Shown: one piece after another, positions 12,006 through 19,320 of the stretch
Numbering within the stretch: the stretch's first letter is position 1
Layout: every line of letters begins with the position of its first letter
Origin: JBGTLW01 sp964614575
GTDB lineage: Bacteria; Planctomycetota; Phycisphaerae; Phycisphaerales; Phycisphaeraceae
Reading direction: 5' to 3'
DNA: 19,858 bases
Assembly: GCA_964614575.1 (NCBI GenBank)
Contig: CAZTLX010000065.1
Location: 1-19,858 of the forward strand
Notes under the pieces: model-generated
Told to the model about the DNA's origin: nothing
Seen by the model: only the letters and a program-made list of their open reading frames with translations
The model's database searches: none
Position numbers and translations under genes: made by a program

Positions 12006-14114
12006 TCAGCGCAGCGCGGCCTCGGTGGCCTCGATGAGTTTGCGTGTCTCGGGCTCCGGCTCGTGCAACATGATCAACGCCTCACCCGCGCCGGTCTGGC
12101 CGGTGATGGTCGAGGGGCCGAAGCGCGACTTCGCGGCCTGCCAGTCCCACAGATCATCCATCCCCTCGCCCGTCACGCGCACGGTCGCGCGGTCCGCCCC
12201 TTTGGGGTAGAGGGCGACGGTCAGGCCCTTGCGGTCCCAAAGGTCATACACGCTCGCGAAGCGCACCGCATCCGTCTTCGTGGTCAGGCGAAGCTGCTGC
12301 CAGCCCAGCGCGTGGCCGCGGTGCTCGGCGGGGGATTCGTCGATGACCGCGGCGAGGTCGTGGGTGCTCACGACCTGAAAGCCGCGCGTCACCTCATCAC
12401 GCCCGAGCTGATAACGCCCCCCGCCGTGCGCATCGGTCTGGAGCCGCGGCCCCTGCATCAGCCACGCGACCTCCGCGGGTCCGGCCAGCCGGATGTCATC
12501 GAGCACCAGCACGTAACGCTCTTCGATCCAGAAGAACGAACGGCGGTAGCGCTGCACCTCGGGTCGCGGGGGTTTGCGGGTGCTGGTCGGGTAAGCCTTG
12601 CCCGCCTCGCCCTCGATCGCGAGGTGCGGGCCCTGCTGCGCCTTGGCGGTGATGACCGCGGTGTCGTGCATCGACACGCGGCCCTTCGCCGGCTGGCTCC
12701 AGTGCTGGACGTGCGGCCGCCCGTCCGCCGCCTGCCCGATGCCGTCGATCAGGATCGTGTTGTGGCTGGCCGACTGCTTGCGCTGGGCGTAGCGGTCGGT
12801 CTCGGCGAGGAACTTGCCTTGGGCAAAGAGGGTGAAGCTGTTGGCGTCGGGGTCGTCGTGCGCGACATTGAGGTAGGCGAAGTTGTTGGCGGCGCGGTAG
12901 TGATTGAGCGTGTGCCCGCCGAGCGGCCCGCACTTGAACATCGCGCCGACGCCGCGGCGGGCGAAGGTATCGCGGACGATCAGCAGGCCCAGGTCGGGGA
13001 AGAAGTCGCGCGTGGGCAGGTCGGTGATCTGGGCGCGGTCCGGGCCGCGCGGGTACCACAGCAGCCCGAGCCACGCGTGCGCGCTGCCGACGCCATGCCG
13101 ATCGATCAGGTGATCGAGGACAAGCAGGTCCAGTGATTGCTGGTGGAGCGACGCGGTCTTGAGCAGGAACACGCCGTAGCCCAGGGCGTCGAGCCCGGTG
13201 CCGCCATCGCCGTAGGCGAAGCGCTGGTCGAGACCGGGCGTGAGCGACTGGGTCATGAAGCGGTTGACGTTTTTGAAGAAGGGTTGTTGCAGGTGATCGG
13301 TGCCGAGGCAGCGGTCGGCGGCGGTCATGGCCAGGAGCAGGTGCGACCCGCCGAAGATCATGTAGGTGAACGACTCGTGGCTCGTGCCGTCCTCCGGCAG
13401 CCATCGCGCGACGAAGTCGAGCTCGGCCTGGACGCGGGCCAGCAGCCAGTCGGTGTCGTCGCGGTCCGGGTCGGCGGCGGCGAGCACGGCGAGGGCGAGC
13501 CCGGCGTTGCGGTGCCAGCGGTGGTTGTTCTGCGGGTCCTTCTGCCAGTAGGCGATGGCGTCCGCGCCCTCGAGGTGGCCGAGCTGATACAGGCGTGTCG
13601 CCTGCAGCAACAGCTTCGCGCGGAAGCGTTCGCGGAACGCGGGGTCGAGCTTGTGGTAGAGCCAGTCGTAGGCCAGCGCCGCGCCGATCATGATGTTCGC
13701 CGCGCTCATGCCGCTGTCGATCTCCTTGCCCAGCTCCCAGTGTTCCTGTTCGAGCAGGAAGGCCATGAAATCGATGGCGTTGCGGGTGGAGGCGGGGTTG
13801 TCGGTGAGGGCCGCGTGCAGCGCGATGGTGGGCAGCCGCCAGAAGCCCTGGCGTTGGCCGTCGGTCGCGTCGTGGAGGAAGCGGGGCTGATCGGGTTTGA
13901 CGCTGGAGCCGACGTAAGCGGCGAATTCTTTGGCGATGACTCGGCCGCGCGGCGTGCGCATGAACGCCTTGATTTCCGCCAGTTCCTCGGCATCAAACAG
14001 CAGCCGCGGGTGTTGGCCGCTCACCGCCTCGGCAAGTTGGATCGGCTCGGCGGGTTGGGCGGCGGCGTGGGCGACGAGCAGGCACGCGGCGGCGAGGATC
14101 ATAAATCGCGTCAT
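12006..14114 (-). CDS. Exported heparinase II/III-like polysaccharide lyase
   Basis: A 702-residue protein with a signal peptide (MTRFMILAAACLLVAHAAAQ). The N-terminal half (about 35-370) is an alpha/alpha-toroid alginate-lyase-like domain (HPRLLFDAEELAEIKA near its start, YWQKDPQNNHRWHRNAG with candidate catalytic Asn/His in the middle). The C-terminal half carries the heparinase II/III-like beta-sandwich pattern GGHTLNHYRAANNF, HDDPDANSFTLFAQGKFLAE, DRYA and SHNTILIDGIGQ. Such enzymes cleave uronic-acid polysaccharides (heparin-like or alginate-like) by beta-elimination, in the periplasm or outside. The substrate cannot be told from sequence. ATG at 14114 is chosen; TTG at 14117 is an alternative. 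It sits between quinone genes, apparently unrelated to them. No sulfatase or transporter gene accompanies it. Confidence 0.85.
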   Translation of the reverse strand: MTRFMILAAACLLVAHAAAQPAEPIQLAEAVSGQHPRLLFDAEELAEIKAFMRTPRGRVIAKEFAAYVGSSVKPDQPRFLHDATDGQRQGFWRLPTIALHAALTDNPASTRNAIDFMAFLLEQEHWELGKEIDSGMSAANIMIGAALAYDWLYHKLDPAFRERFRAKLLLQATRLYQLGHLEGADAIAYWQKDPQNNHRWHRNAGLALAVLAAADPDRDDTDWLLARVQAELDFVARWLPEDGTSHESFTYMIFGGSHLLLAMTAADRCLGTDHLQQPFFKNVNRFMTQSLTPGLDQRFAYGDGGTGLDALGYGVFLLKTASLHQQSLDLLVLDHLIDRHGVGSAHAWLGLLWYPRGPDRAQITDLPTRDFFPDLGLLIVRDTFARRGVGAMFKCGPLGGHTLNHYRAANNFAYLNVAHDDPDANSFTLFAQGKFLAETDRYAQRKQSASHNTILIDGIGQAADGRPHVQHWSQPAKGRVSMHDTAVITAKAQQGPHLAIEGEAGKAYPTSTRKPPRPEVQRYRRSFFWIEERYVLVLDDIRLAGPAEVAWLMQGPRLQTDAHGGGRYQLGRDEVTRGFQVVSTHDLAAVIDESPAEHRGHALGWQQLRLTTKTDAVRFASVYDLWDRKGLTVALYPKGADRATVRVTGEGMDDLWDWQAAKSRFGPSTITGQTGAGEALIMLHEPEPETRKLIEATEAALR

Positions 14115-14133
14115 CAAAAATAGCCCTTGCGTT

Positions 14134-14231
14134 GTTTAGCGGGTGGCACGAAGTGCCGCTTGCCTTTTTTCGGATCTCGAGATTCGGATTTCGGATTTCA
14201 AGTCGGGGGTGCTTCGTGCCGCCCGCTAAAC
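14134..14231. repeat. Family A inverted-repeat element, copy 3
   Basis: Arms of 24 nt (14134-14157 and 14208-14231). Position 11 differs between arms as in the other copies, and three bases near the loop also differ, so this copy is more decayed. The loop is in the opposite orientation (TTCGGATTTCGGATTTC on the plus strand). It begins 19 nt before the heparinase start codon and ends 2 nt before the ubiX stop codon. Confidence 0.93.
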
Positions 14232-14233
14232 GA

Positions 14234-14893
14234 TTAAACGCGGTCGTGGTGGGCGGCCCGCGCCTGCTTGATCGACGCGAGCTGCGTGGCCCAGCGGATG
14301 TTCAGGTCGTGTTTGATACCGAGCAGATCGAGGCTGCGGCCGACGACGAAATCAACCAGGTCTTCGACTTTCTCCGGGAGCATGTAGAAGCCGGGGTTCG
14401 CGGGCGCGACGATGGCGCCGGCCTCGGTGGCGGTGACGATGTTGCGGCAATCCACCAGCGACAGCGGGCTCTCGCGGTGGACCAGCACGAGCCGGCGGCG
14501 TTCCTTGAGCGTGACGTGCGCGGCGCGGTGCATGAGGTTCTGCGCGTTGCCGGTGGCGATCGCGGCGAGGGTGTTGGACGAGCAGGGGATGATGAGCATG
14601 CCGTCGTGCGCGAACGAGCCGGAGGCGATCGGTGCGCCGACATCGCGGAAGTGGTGCAGCGTGAGCCGATCGAGCGACGGGTCACCCTCCGCGACGCCGG
14701 CGAGCGCGGCGGGGCTTAAGCCTTCCAGGCCCAGTTCATCGTGCAACAAACGTTGGCCCAGCGGCGAGACGACCAGGTGCGTTTCGACGCCCGCGGCGAC
14801 GAGCAGTTGCACGGTGCGCTGCGCGTAGGCCGCGCCGCTGGCGCCGGTGATGCCGACGACGATGCGCGGGGTGGAGGGGTTGGCGTCTGCCAT
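14234..14893 (-). CDS. ubiX: Flavin prenyltransferase UbiX
   Basis: UbiX prenylates FMN with dimethylallyl phosphate to make the cofactor of UbiD-type decarboxylases. The 219-residue protein shows the whole motif set: GITGASGAAYA (14-24, flavin phosphate loop), SGS (91-93), PCSSNTLAAIATG (103-115), HRESPL (139-144), APANPGFY (163-170) and VGRSLDLLGI near the end. Nearby is a UbiA-type gene, and the two together point to quinone synthesis; no ubiD is in the window. The ATG at 14893 is chosen because the longer frame upstream runs through repeat copy A4. TAACAT lies 8 nt before this ATG and no Shine-Dalgarno is visible. Confidence 0.96.
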   Translation of the reverse strand: MADANPSTPRIVVGITGASGAAYAQRTVQLLVAAGVETHLVVSPLGQRLLHDELGLEGLSPAALAGVAEGDPSLDRLTLHHFRDVGAPIASGSFAHDGMLIIPCSSNTLAAIATGNAQNLMHRAAHVTLKERRRLVLVHRESPLSLVDCRNIVTATEAGAIVAPANPGFYMLPEKVEDLVDFVVGRSLDLLGIKHDLNIRWATQLASIKQARAAHHDRV

Positions 14894-14901
14894 GGTGGGA
14901 T

Positions 14902-14907
14902 ATGTTA
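14902..14907 (-). promoter_or_regulatory. Possible -10 element of ubiX, leaderless
   Basis: TAACAT on the minus strand, 8 nt before the ATG and 14 nt from the edge of repeat copy A4. It matches only four consensus bases (TAxxAT), so it is weak alone; its spacing matches that of other genes here. Confidence 0.35.
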
Positions 14908-14921
14908 GGCGCATCGGGCTT

Positions 14922-15018
14922 GTTTGGCGGGCGGCACAAAGTGCCCCTGTCTTGAAATCCAAAACCCAAATCCCGAAATCCGAACCAAGGCCGGGGCACT
15001 TTGTGCCACCCGCTAAAC
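14922..15018. repeat. Family A inverted-repeat element, copy 4
   Basis: Arms 14922-14947 and 14993-15018 of 26 nt, differing at position 11 (C left, T in the complement of the right) and at one outer base (GTTTGG against GTTTAG). Both arms carry CACAAAGTG where the other copies have CACGAAGTG, a compensatory change that keeps pairing. Loop TGTCTTGAAATCC and further CCGAAA-type words. It lies between an unknown gene (12 nt from its stop) and ubiX (28 nt from its start). Confidence 0.95.
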
Positions 15019-15030
15019 GGTTGGGGAAGG

Positions 15031-15768
15031 TTATGGATTGGCGCGTGGTTCGGTGACGAGCGTGAGCGTGATGCCTTGGTCGTCGACTTCGAGGTCGGTG
15101 ATGCGGACCTGGCGGGTGGGGTCGATCGGTTGGGCGGGTCGCAGCGGGATGCCGGTGGTGGCCTGCTCGATGAAGGGGGCGAACTCGGCGAACTGCGGGT
15201 GCTGCTTGAGGCCGAGGCGTTCGATCACCGCGTCGGCGGGCAGGGGCAGGCGGCCGGCGCGGATGTGGGCGAGGCGGATGATGAGTTGGCCCTGCTCATC
15301 GAGGGTGGTCTCGACGCCGAGCGAGAGCACCTGGTTGACGGGGTTGGCGTTGACCTCGACGCCGAGGGCGATGCGCCCCTCGTCGGTCCACACGGCGGCG
15401 CGGCCGATCTGTGAGGGGATCGGCATGTCCCTTGACGCGGCCCAGGGGCGCAGGCGCTGCGCGAGCCAGGCGTTGGCCTCGGCCCAGTCGAGGCGGTAGG
15501 TCCACGCCTCGGCGGGGCGGCGGTCGGTGATCTCGCTGGTGGTGCGTTTTTCAAGGGACTGCGCGGTCTGCTGTTGTTGCGGCGCGGGCACGGCCGCGAT
15601 CGAGCCGGTCGCCTGCGCGAAACCCGCGGGCGTGCGGGTGCTGAGGTAGTAGCCCACGCCGAGGACACCGAGCCCGATCAGCAGGAGCAGCACGACCGCC
15701 GCGCAGCCGAAGCGCAGCCATCGGCGGCGGGGGCGGCGGATTAAAACGGACTCGTATGTCTGATTCAC
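15031..15768 (-). CDS. Single-pass membrane protein of unknown function
   Basis: A 245-residue protein with a short basic N-terminus (RRPRRRWLRF), one transmembrane segment (about 21-42, CAAVVLLLLIGLGVLGVGYY) and a long extracytoplasmic part. The C-terminal half has beta-rich segments such as GVEVNANPVNQVLSLGVET, then RAGRLPLPADAVIERLGL and VRITDLEVDDQGITLTL, faintly recalling YpmS-like (DUF2140) lipid- or envelope-associated domains; I would not assign it. The GTG start at 15768 overlaps the stop of the upstream gene by four bases, so the two genes are co-translated. Confidence 0.75.
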   Translation of the reverse strand: MNQTYESVLIRRPRRRWLRFGCAAVVLLLLIGLGVLGVGYYLSTRTPAGFAQATGSIAAVPAPQQQQTAQSLEKRTTSEITDRRPAEAWTYRLDWAEANAWLAQRLRPWAASRDMPIPSQIGRAAVWTDEGRIALGVEVNANPVNQVLSLGVETTLDEQGQLIIRLAHIRAGRLPLPADAVIERLGLKQHPQFAEFAPFIEQATTGIPLRPAQPIDPTRQVRITDLEVDDQGITLTLVTEPRANP

Positions 15769-16418
15769 AACGCGGCCCCGGCACCGAGCAGGGCGCGGGC
15801 GGCATCACCCAGGCGCTGGTGCAGTTTCTCGTGATCGACGACCACGGCGAGCATCGCCTGGAGACGATCGACCCGCCGGACGCTGCCGAGCGGCGCGGCC
15901 GGGTCGGCCTCGACCAGCGCGATGGCCGCGTCGCCGAGCGCTTCGCTGGCCCCCAGGTACCAGCGGACATCGGGGTGTTGTGAAACGGGGGCGGCGACGG
16001 CGCACGCCACCGCCGGGCCGCGGAAGCTGGCGACGGACCAGCGGTCAGCGGATGGATCGCTCGTGACATGCAGCACCTCCACGTGACGCCGGGCGGCGCG
16101 GGCGTCGGCCTCGAATCGGGCGGCTTGCGCGCCGGTCAGCGGCGGCCGCATGACGAAGCAGCCGGCCCGCCGCAGATCGGGCAGGCCGGGCAGGTCGGCC
16201 GGGGCGCGGGCGGTGGTCACCCCGGCTTCGCAGGCGATCATCCGTCGCTGCCGCCGGGCCTCCTGCAGCGGCAGCAGGATGCGGGCGACCTCGGCCCAGG
16301 CCCCGGCCGCGCGGGCCGCCGCCAACGCCTCCAGGCAGTGGGCCTCGCAGGTCAGGTAGTCCATCGCCGCCAAGGCCCGGCTCGCGGCTTCCATCGGGCT
16401 GTCGATCGTCTCACGCAC
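15765..16418 (-). CDS. Hypothetical soluble protein with helical N-terminus
   Basis: A 217-residue Ala-rich protein I do not recognise. The N-terminus (SRALAAMDYLTCEAHCLEALAAARAAGAWAEVARILLPLQ, quoted here only as MDYLTCEAHCLEAL and AWAEVARILLPLQEARR) looks like one or two TPR-type helical hairpins. The rest contains WSVASFRGPAVACAV, WYLGASEALGDAAIALV and VDHEKLHQRLGDAARALL, without known motifs. No signal peptide or membrane segment. It starts at GTG 16418, with TACAAT six bases upstream; ATG at 16394 is an alternative. It overlaps the downstream membrane-protein gene by four bases (GTGA), implying a two-gene operon. Confidence 0.75.
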   Translation of the reverse strand: MRETIDSPMEAASRALAAMDYLTCEAHCLEALAAARAAGAWAEVARILLPLQEARRQRRMIACEAGVTTARAPADLPGLPDLRRAGCFVMRPPLTGAQAARFEADARAARRHVEVLHVTSDPSADRWSVASFRGPAVACAVAAPVSQHPDVRWYLGASEALGDAAIALVEADPAAPLGSVRRVDRLQAMLAVVVDHEKLHQRLGDAARALLGAGAAL

Positions 16419-16424
16419 GGCCGA

Positions 16425-16430
16425 ATTGTA
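16425..16430 (-). promoter_or_regulatory. -10 element of the 16418 operon, likely leaderless
   Basis: TACAAT (5 of 6 consensus) on the minus strand, followed by TCGGCC and the GTG at 16418. It supports the GTG over the internal ATG. Confidence 0.45.
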
Positions 16431-16508
16431 TCGCCCTCGCCCGACGCCCTCGCCCGCGGGCCCGATTTCGGGGCGACGGGGGCTCGGGGCGCGGGCCTGA
16501 GCCTGCGA

Positions 16509-16524
16509 CGTTTCACGTGGAACA
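16509..16524 (-). promoter_or_regulatory. parS-like ParB-binding site 1
   Basis: CGTTTCACGTGGAACA; its complement TGTTCCACGTGAAACG matches the canonical parS consensus (TGTTCCACGTGAAACA type, from Bacillus and widely conserved) at 15 of 16 positions, including the central CACGTG. Confidence 0.75.
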
Positions 16525-16575
16525 CTTTGGCGAAAATCGGCGTTTGGGCGCTGTTAGGGCCGATTTCGGGCCGAA

Positions 16576-16591
16576 TGTTCCACGTGAAACG
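16576..16591 (+). promoter_or_regulatory. parS-like ParB-binding site 2
   Basis: TGTTCCACGTGAAACG, identical to the complement of site 1 and in opposite orientation. The two sites and their flanks form an 18-bp perfect inverted repeat (16507-16524 with 16576-16593); the 51-nt loop holds a second imperfect inverted pair (CGAAAATCGGC and GCCGATTTCG). The rest of the 16419-16646 gap holds only a CCCACC/GGTGGG hairpin near 16625-16641 after the permease stop. Confidence 0.75.
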
Positions 16592-16646
16592 TCTTTGGTG
16601 TGACGCGCGCCGCGTGCCCCGGGACCCACCTTCCGGGTGGGGGGGG

Positions 16647-17630
16647 TTACCAGATGGTGCCGGGGCCGAGCCACAGCAGCAGGCCGGGCAGGATCAGCAC
16701 GAGGAAGATGACCGTGTTCCACAGCCACAGGCTCGCGGCCAGGCGGGTGTCGAGGTGGAAGATGTTGGCCATGATGATGCACGAGACGCCGGTCGGCATC
16801 AGCCCCTCGACCAGCATCACCCGCACCGCCGTCGCGCTCATCGGCGCGGCGGTCGCCCCGGCCAGCGCGATCAGGCCCAGCGTGATCGCCGGGGTCGCCC
16901 CGAAGGTGAACACCGCCAGCAGGGTATGTTGTCGGATGAACGCTAGGCCGCCACCCAGCCGCAGCCGCATCCCCACGCCCAGGTACCCGCCCCCGGCCAC
17001 GGTCAGCAGCACGACATCGACCAGGTAATAATCGATCAACCACTCCGGAAATGGCGTCGTCGCCGACAGCGTCACGCCGACCGCCCCGGCATACAACGGC
17101 AGCGCGGGCAGCATGAACAGGCTGCGCACCATCAGCTTGCCCAGCGTCAGCCCGCCGCTCAGCTCGCCGAAGCGGTGCGCGATGGGGTACATCGCCAGCA
17201 CGTTGACCACCGCCAGCACCGCCGCGGCCGTGCCCGCCACCGCCAGCGATTCGCCCGGCGGGTCGATCAGGATAAAACAGATATACGCGCCCAGCGTCCA
17301 TCCGATGTTGCCCACGCCCGCCGCCACCGCCATCACCCCGACCTGCCCGCGCGTCGCGCACAGCCGCTTCGCCAGCGGGATCATCAGCACCGCCGGCAGC
17401 ACGATCACCGCCGTCTCGATCACCACGATCCACAGGTTGCTCAGCGTCAGCGGCAGCCGCCACAGCGAGATCAACGCCCCGGCCGACCACGCCCAGGTCA
17501 CCGTGTGAAAATGCACCCGCTTGCTGTGCTTCTCGTCGAACCACCCGCGCCGGCGCGACGCATACCCCAGCCCCAACGCCAACGCGCTGACCACAAACAC
17601 CAGCACAAATCGGACGGCGTCGGGATTCAT
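16647..17630 (-). CDS. AEC-family (auxin efflux carrier-like) permease
   Basis: A 327-residue integral membrane protein with about ten hydrophobic segments in two halves. Family features: GVGNIGWTLGA (near 105-115), comparable to the conserved Asn-Gly turn of AEC transporters in the first half, and VEGLMPTGVSCIIMANIFHL, then DTRLAASLWLWNTVIFLVL in the second half, which matches the AEC pattern E-x-x-x-P-x-x-x-(N/S)-x-x-(I/V)-x-A followed by a long helix. Members export or import small organic acids and auxin-like compounds; substrate unknown. ATG at 17630. On the minus strand TATTAT lies at 17651-17646, 15 nt upstream, a plausible -10. Next gene upstream on the same strand is aspartate kinase, separated by an inverted repeat. 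Confidence 0.8.
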   Translation of the reverse strand: MNPDAVRFVLVFVVSALALGLGYASRRRGWFDEKHSKRVHFHTVTWAWSAGALISLWRLPLTLSNLWIVVIETAVIVLPAVLMIPLAKRLCATRGQVGVMAVAAGVGNIGWTLGAYICFILIDPPGESLAVAGTAAAVLAVVNVLAMYPIAHRFGELSGGLTLGKLMVRSLFMLPALPLYAGAVGVTLSATTPFPEWLIDYYLVDVVLLTVAGGGYLGVGMRLRLGGGLAFIRQHTLLAVFTFGATPAITLGLIALAGATAAPMSATAVRVMLVEGLMPTGVSCIIMANIFHLDTRLAASLWLWNTVIFLVLILPGLLLWLGPGTIW

Positions 17631-17681
17631 GAGATAAACAGGCCGATAATACTTTTATAGGTCAGGCGCGGCATGTTGCTG

Positions 17682-17766
17682 TGAATGAAGAATGACGAAA
17701 CCCGAATGACGAACAACGCCCGACGTGGATCGGATTCGCCATTCGGGTTTCGTCATTCGTCATTCA
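17682..17766. repeat. Inverted-repeat element of ATGACGAA words, overlapping the lysC stop
   Basis: Arms 17682-17708 and 17740-17766 pair over 27 bp with one mismatch; the inner 19 bp (GAATGACGAAACCCGAATG, 17690-17708 with 17740-17758) are perfect. Words GAATGA/CGAAACC recur within each arm. The right arm ends exactly on the stop codon of the aspartate kinase gene (17764-17766). Confidence 0.93.
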
Positions 17767-19104
17767 TCCGTCATTCCCCACAAACGCCGCGTAAATCGCC
17801 CGCACCGCGGCCTCGTAGTCCTTCGCGTCGACGCCGACGATGATGTTCAGCTCGCTCGAGCCCTGGTCGATCATGCGGATGTTGATCCCCGCGTCGCCCA
17901 GCGCGCCGAACAGCTTCGCCGCCATGCCCGGCGTGTGGGCCATGCCCCGGCCGACGGTGGCGATCAGCGCCATGTCCCGGTCGATCTCGATGTGGTCCGG
18001 CTCGACCTCGACCCGCACCTTCTCCAGCACCTCCTCCAGCTTGCCCTTGAGCTGCGCGTCGGCCACCACCACGCCCAGCGTGTCGATGCCCGAGGGCATG
18101 TGCTCGAAGCTGATGCCGTTGTCCTCCAGCACGTGCAGCACCCGCCGGCCAAAGCCCAGCTCCGCGTTCATCATCGCCTTCTCGACGTTGATGACGGTAA
18201 AATCCTTGCGACCCGCGATGCCGGTGATCGAACCCGCCCGCGGCAGGTCCGCCGTGTCGCCCCGCACGATCAGCGTGCCCGGCTCATTCGGCTCATTGGT
18301 GTTCCGGATGTTCACCGGGATGCCCGCCTCGCGCACCGGGAACACCGCGTCCTCATGCAGCACCGTCGCGCCGCTGTACGAAAGCTCGCGCAGCTCGCGG
18401 TAGGTGATCGTCTCGATCTTCCGTGGGCTGGGCACGATGCGCGGGTCGGTCATCAAAAGACCGGACACATCCGTCCAGTTTTCGTACACCGTCGCGTGAA
18501 CGCCCCGCGCGACGATCGCGCCGGTCACGTCCGAGCCGCCCCGGCTGAAGGTCTTGATCGTGCCGCTCGGCGTCGAGCCGTAGAACCCCGGCACCACCGC
18601 GCGCTCCAGTTGCGACAAGCGCTCGTTCACCGCGGCGTAGGTCTTCGCCTCGTCCAGCCGGCCGCGCTCGTTGAAGAAGATCATCTCCGCCGCGTCCACG
18701 AACGGCACGCCCATCCGCTCCGCGATCAAGCGGCTGTTGAGGTACTCGCCCCGGCTGGCGGCGAAGTCGGGCCCGGCATCCGCCCTGGCGTTCGCCGCGA
18801 TCCCCTCCCGCACCTGGGCCAGCGCCGCCTCCAGACCGTCACCGACCCCGAGTTGCTCCGCCATCGCCCGGAATCGCGTCGCGATCAGCCCGAATACCTC
18901 GTCAAACGGCAGCCCCTGCTTCGCGTGCTCGTGGCACAGGTACAGCAGGTCGGTGACCTTCTGATCGTCCTTCGTCCGCTTGCCGGGCGCCGAGGCCACG
19001 ACATAACGCCGCGCCGCCTCCGCCTCGACGATGGCTTGCACCTTCTGCACCTGAGCCGCGTCGGCCAGCGACGTCCCACCAAACTTGCAGACCTTGATTT
19101 TCAT
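17764..19104 (-). CDS. lysC: Aspartate kinase
   Basis: Aspartate kinase phosphorylates aspartate, the first step towards lysine, threonine and methionine (and diaminopimelate). The 446-residue protein starts MKIKVCKFGGTS with the nucleotide motif KFGGTS at 7-12. Further kinase landmarks are PGKRTKDDQKVTDLL, SRGEYLNSRLIAERM, SGTIKTFSRGGSDVTGA, and YENWTDVSGLLMTDPRIV. Two C-terminal ACT domains follow (ITGIAGRKDFTVINVEKAMM, and MALIATVGRGMAHTPGMAAK with GINIRMIDQGSSELNIIVGV), expected to bind lysine or threonine for feedback control. It is the monofunctional form with no homoserine dehydrogenase. The ATG at 19104 is preferred to a TTG at 19116. TACATT lies 10 nt upstream. Its last codons lie in an inverted repeat. 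Confidence 0.97.
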   Translation of the reverse strand: MKIKVCKFGGTSLADAAQVQKVQAIVEAEAARRYVVASAPGKRTKDDQKVTDLLYLCHEHAKQGLPFDEVFGLIATRFRAMAEQLGVGDGLEAALAQVREGIAANARADAGPDFAASRGEYLNSRLIAERMGVPFVDAAEMIFFNERGRLDEAKTYAAVNERLSQLERAVVPGFYGSTPSGTIKTFSRGGSDVTGAIVARGVHATVYENWTDVSGLLMTDPRIVPSPRKIETITYRELRELSYSGATVLHEDAVFPVREAGIPVNIRNTNEPNEPGTLIVRGDTADLPRAGSITGIAGRKDFTVINVEKAMMNAELGFGRRVLHVLEDNGISFEHMPSGIDTLGVVVADAQLKGKLEEVLEKVRVEVEPDHIEIDRDMALIATVGRGMAHTPGMAAKLFGALGDAGINIRMIDQGSSELNIIVGVDAKDYEAAVRAIYAAFVGNDG

Positions 19105-19177
19105 AGGACCGGGCAATGTAGCGACGCGGGGGATAGGACGCCAGAGCCGTGGGGCGAGGGTGGGAGGTTGTTAGGTG

Positions 19178-19302
19178 GTAGGTCGTAGGTCGTAGGTCGT
19201 TGGGCGCGCCTACCAAGCGAGCATGCCTTTCCCTACGCCCTACGCCCTACGACCTACGCCCCACGCCCTACGTGCCCTACGCCCTACGCCCCACGCCCCA
19301 CG
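19178..19302. repeat. Heptanucleotide repeat arrays in inverted arrangement
   Basis: Three tandem GTAGGTC units (19178-19198) face ten CCCTACG-type units on the same strand (six at 19231-19272, a 2-nt TG insertion, four at 19275-19302; variants ACCTACG and CCCCACG). The two arrays are complementary with scattered mismatches, so the region can fold into hairpins in several registers. It fills the divergent gap between aspartate kinase and the sensor gene. Units are contiguous, with no spacers, so this is not CRISPR. Confidence 0.92.
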
Positions 19303-19320
19303 ACCCATTACCATTCCCCC

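Noticed and set aside
12063..14123. Two long plus-strand frames opposite the heparinase gene
   Set aside because: Shadow frames of a GC-rich gene; repetitive Val/Gly/Glu composition and no motifs.
16625..16641. Intrinsic terminator after the permease gene
   Set aside because: CCCACC/GGTGGG hairpin is present, but it has no U-tract on the minus strand.
17725..19188. Long plus-strand open frame opposite aspartate kinase (487 codons)
   Set aside because: It is antisense to a gene with unmistakable motifs and is rich in Arg/His/Val as expected of a GC-rich shadow frame.
19178..19302. Possible CRISPR array
   Set aside because: Seven-base units are contiguous with no spacers.
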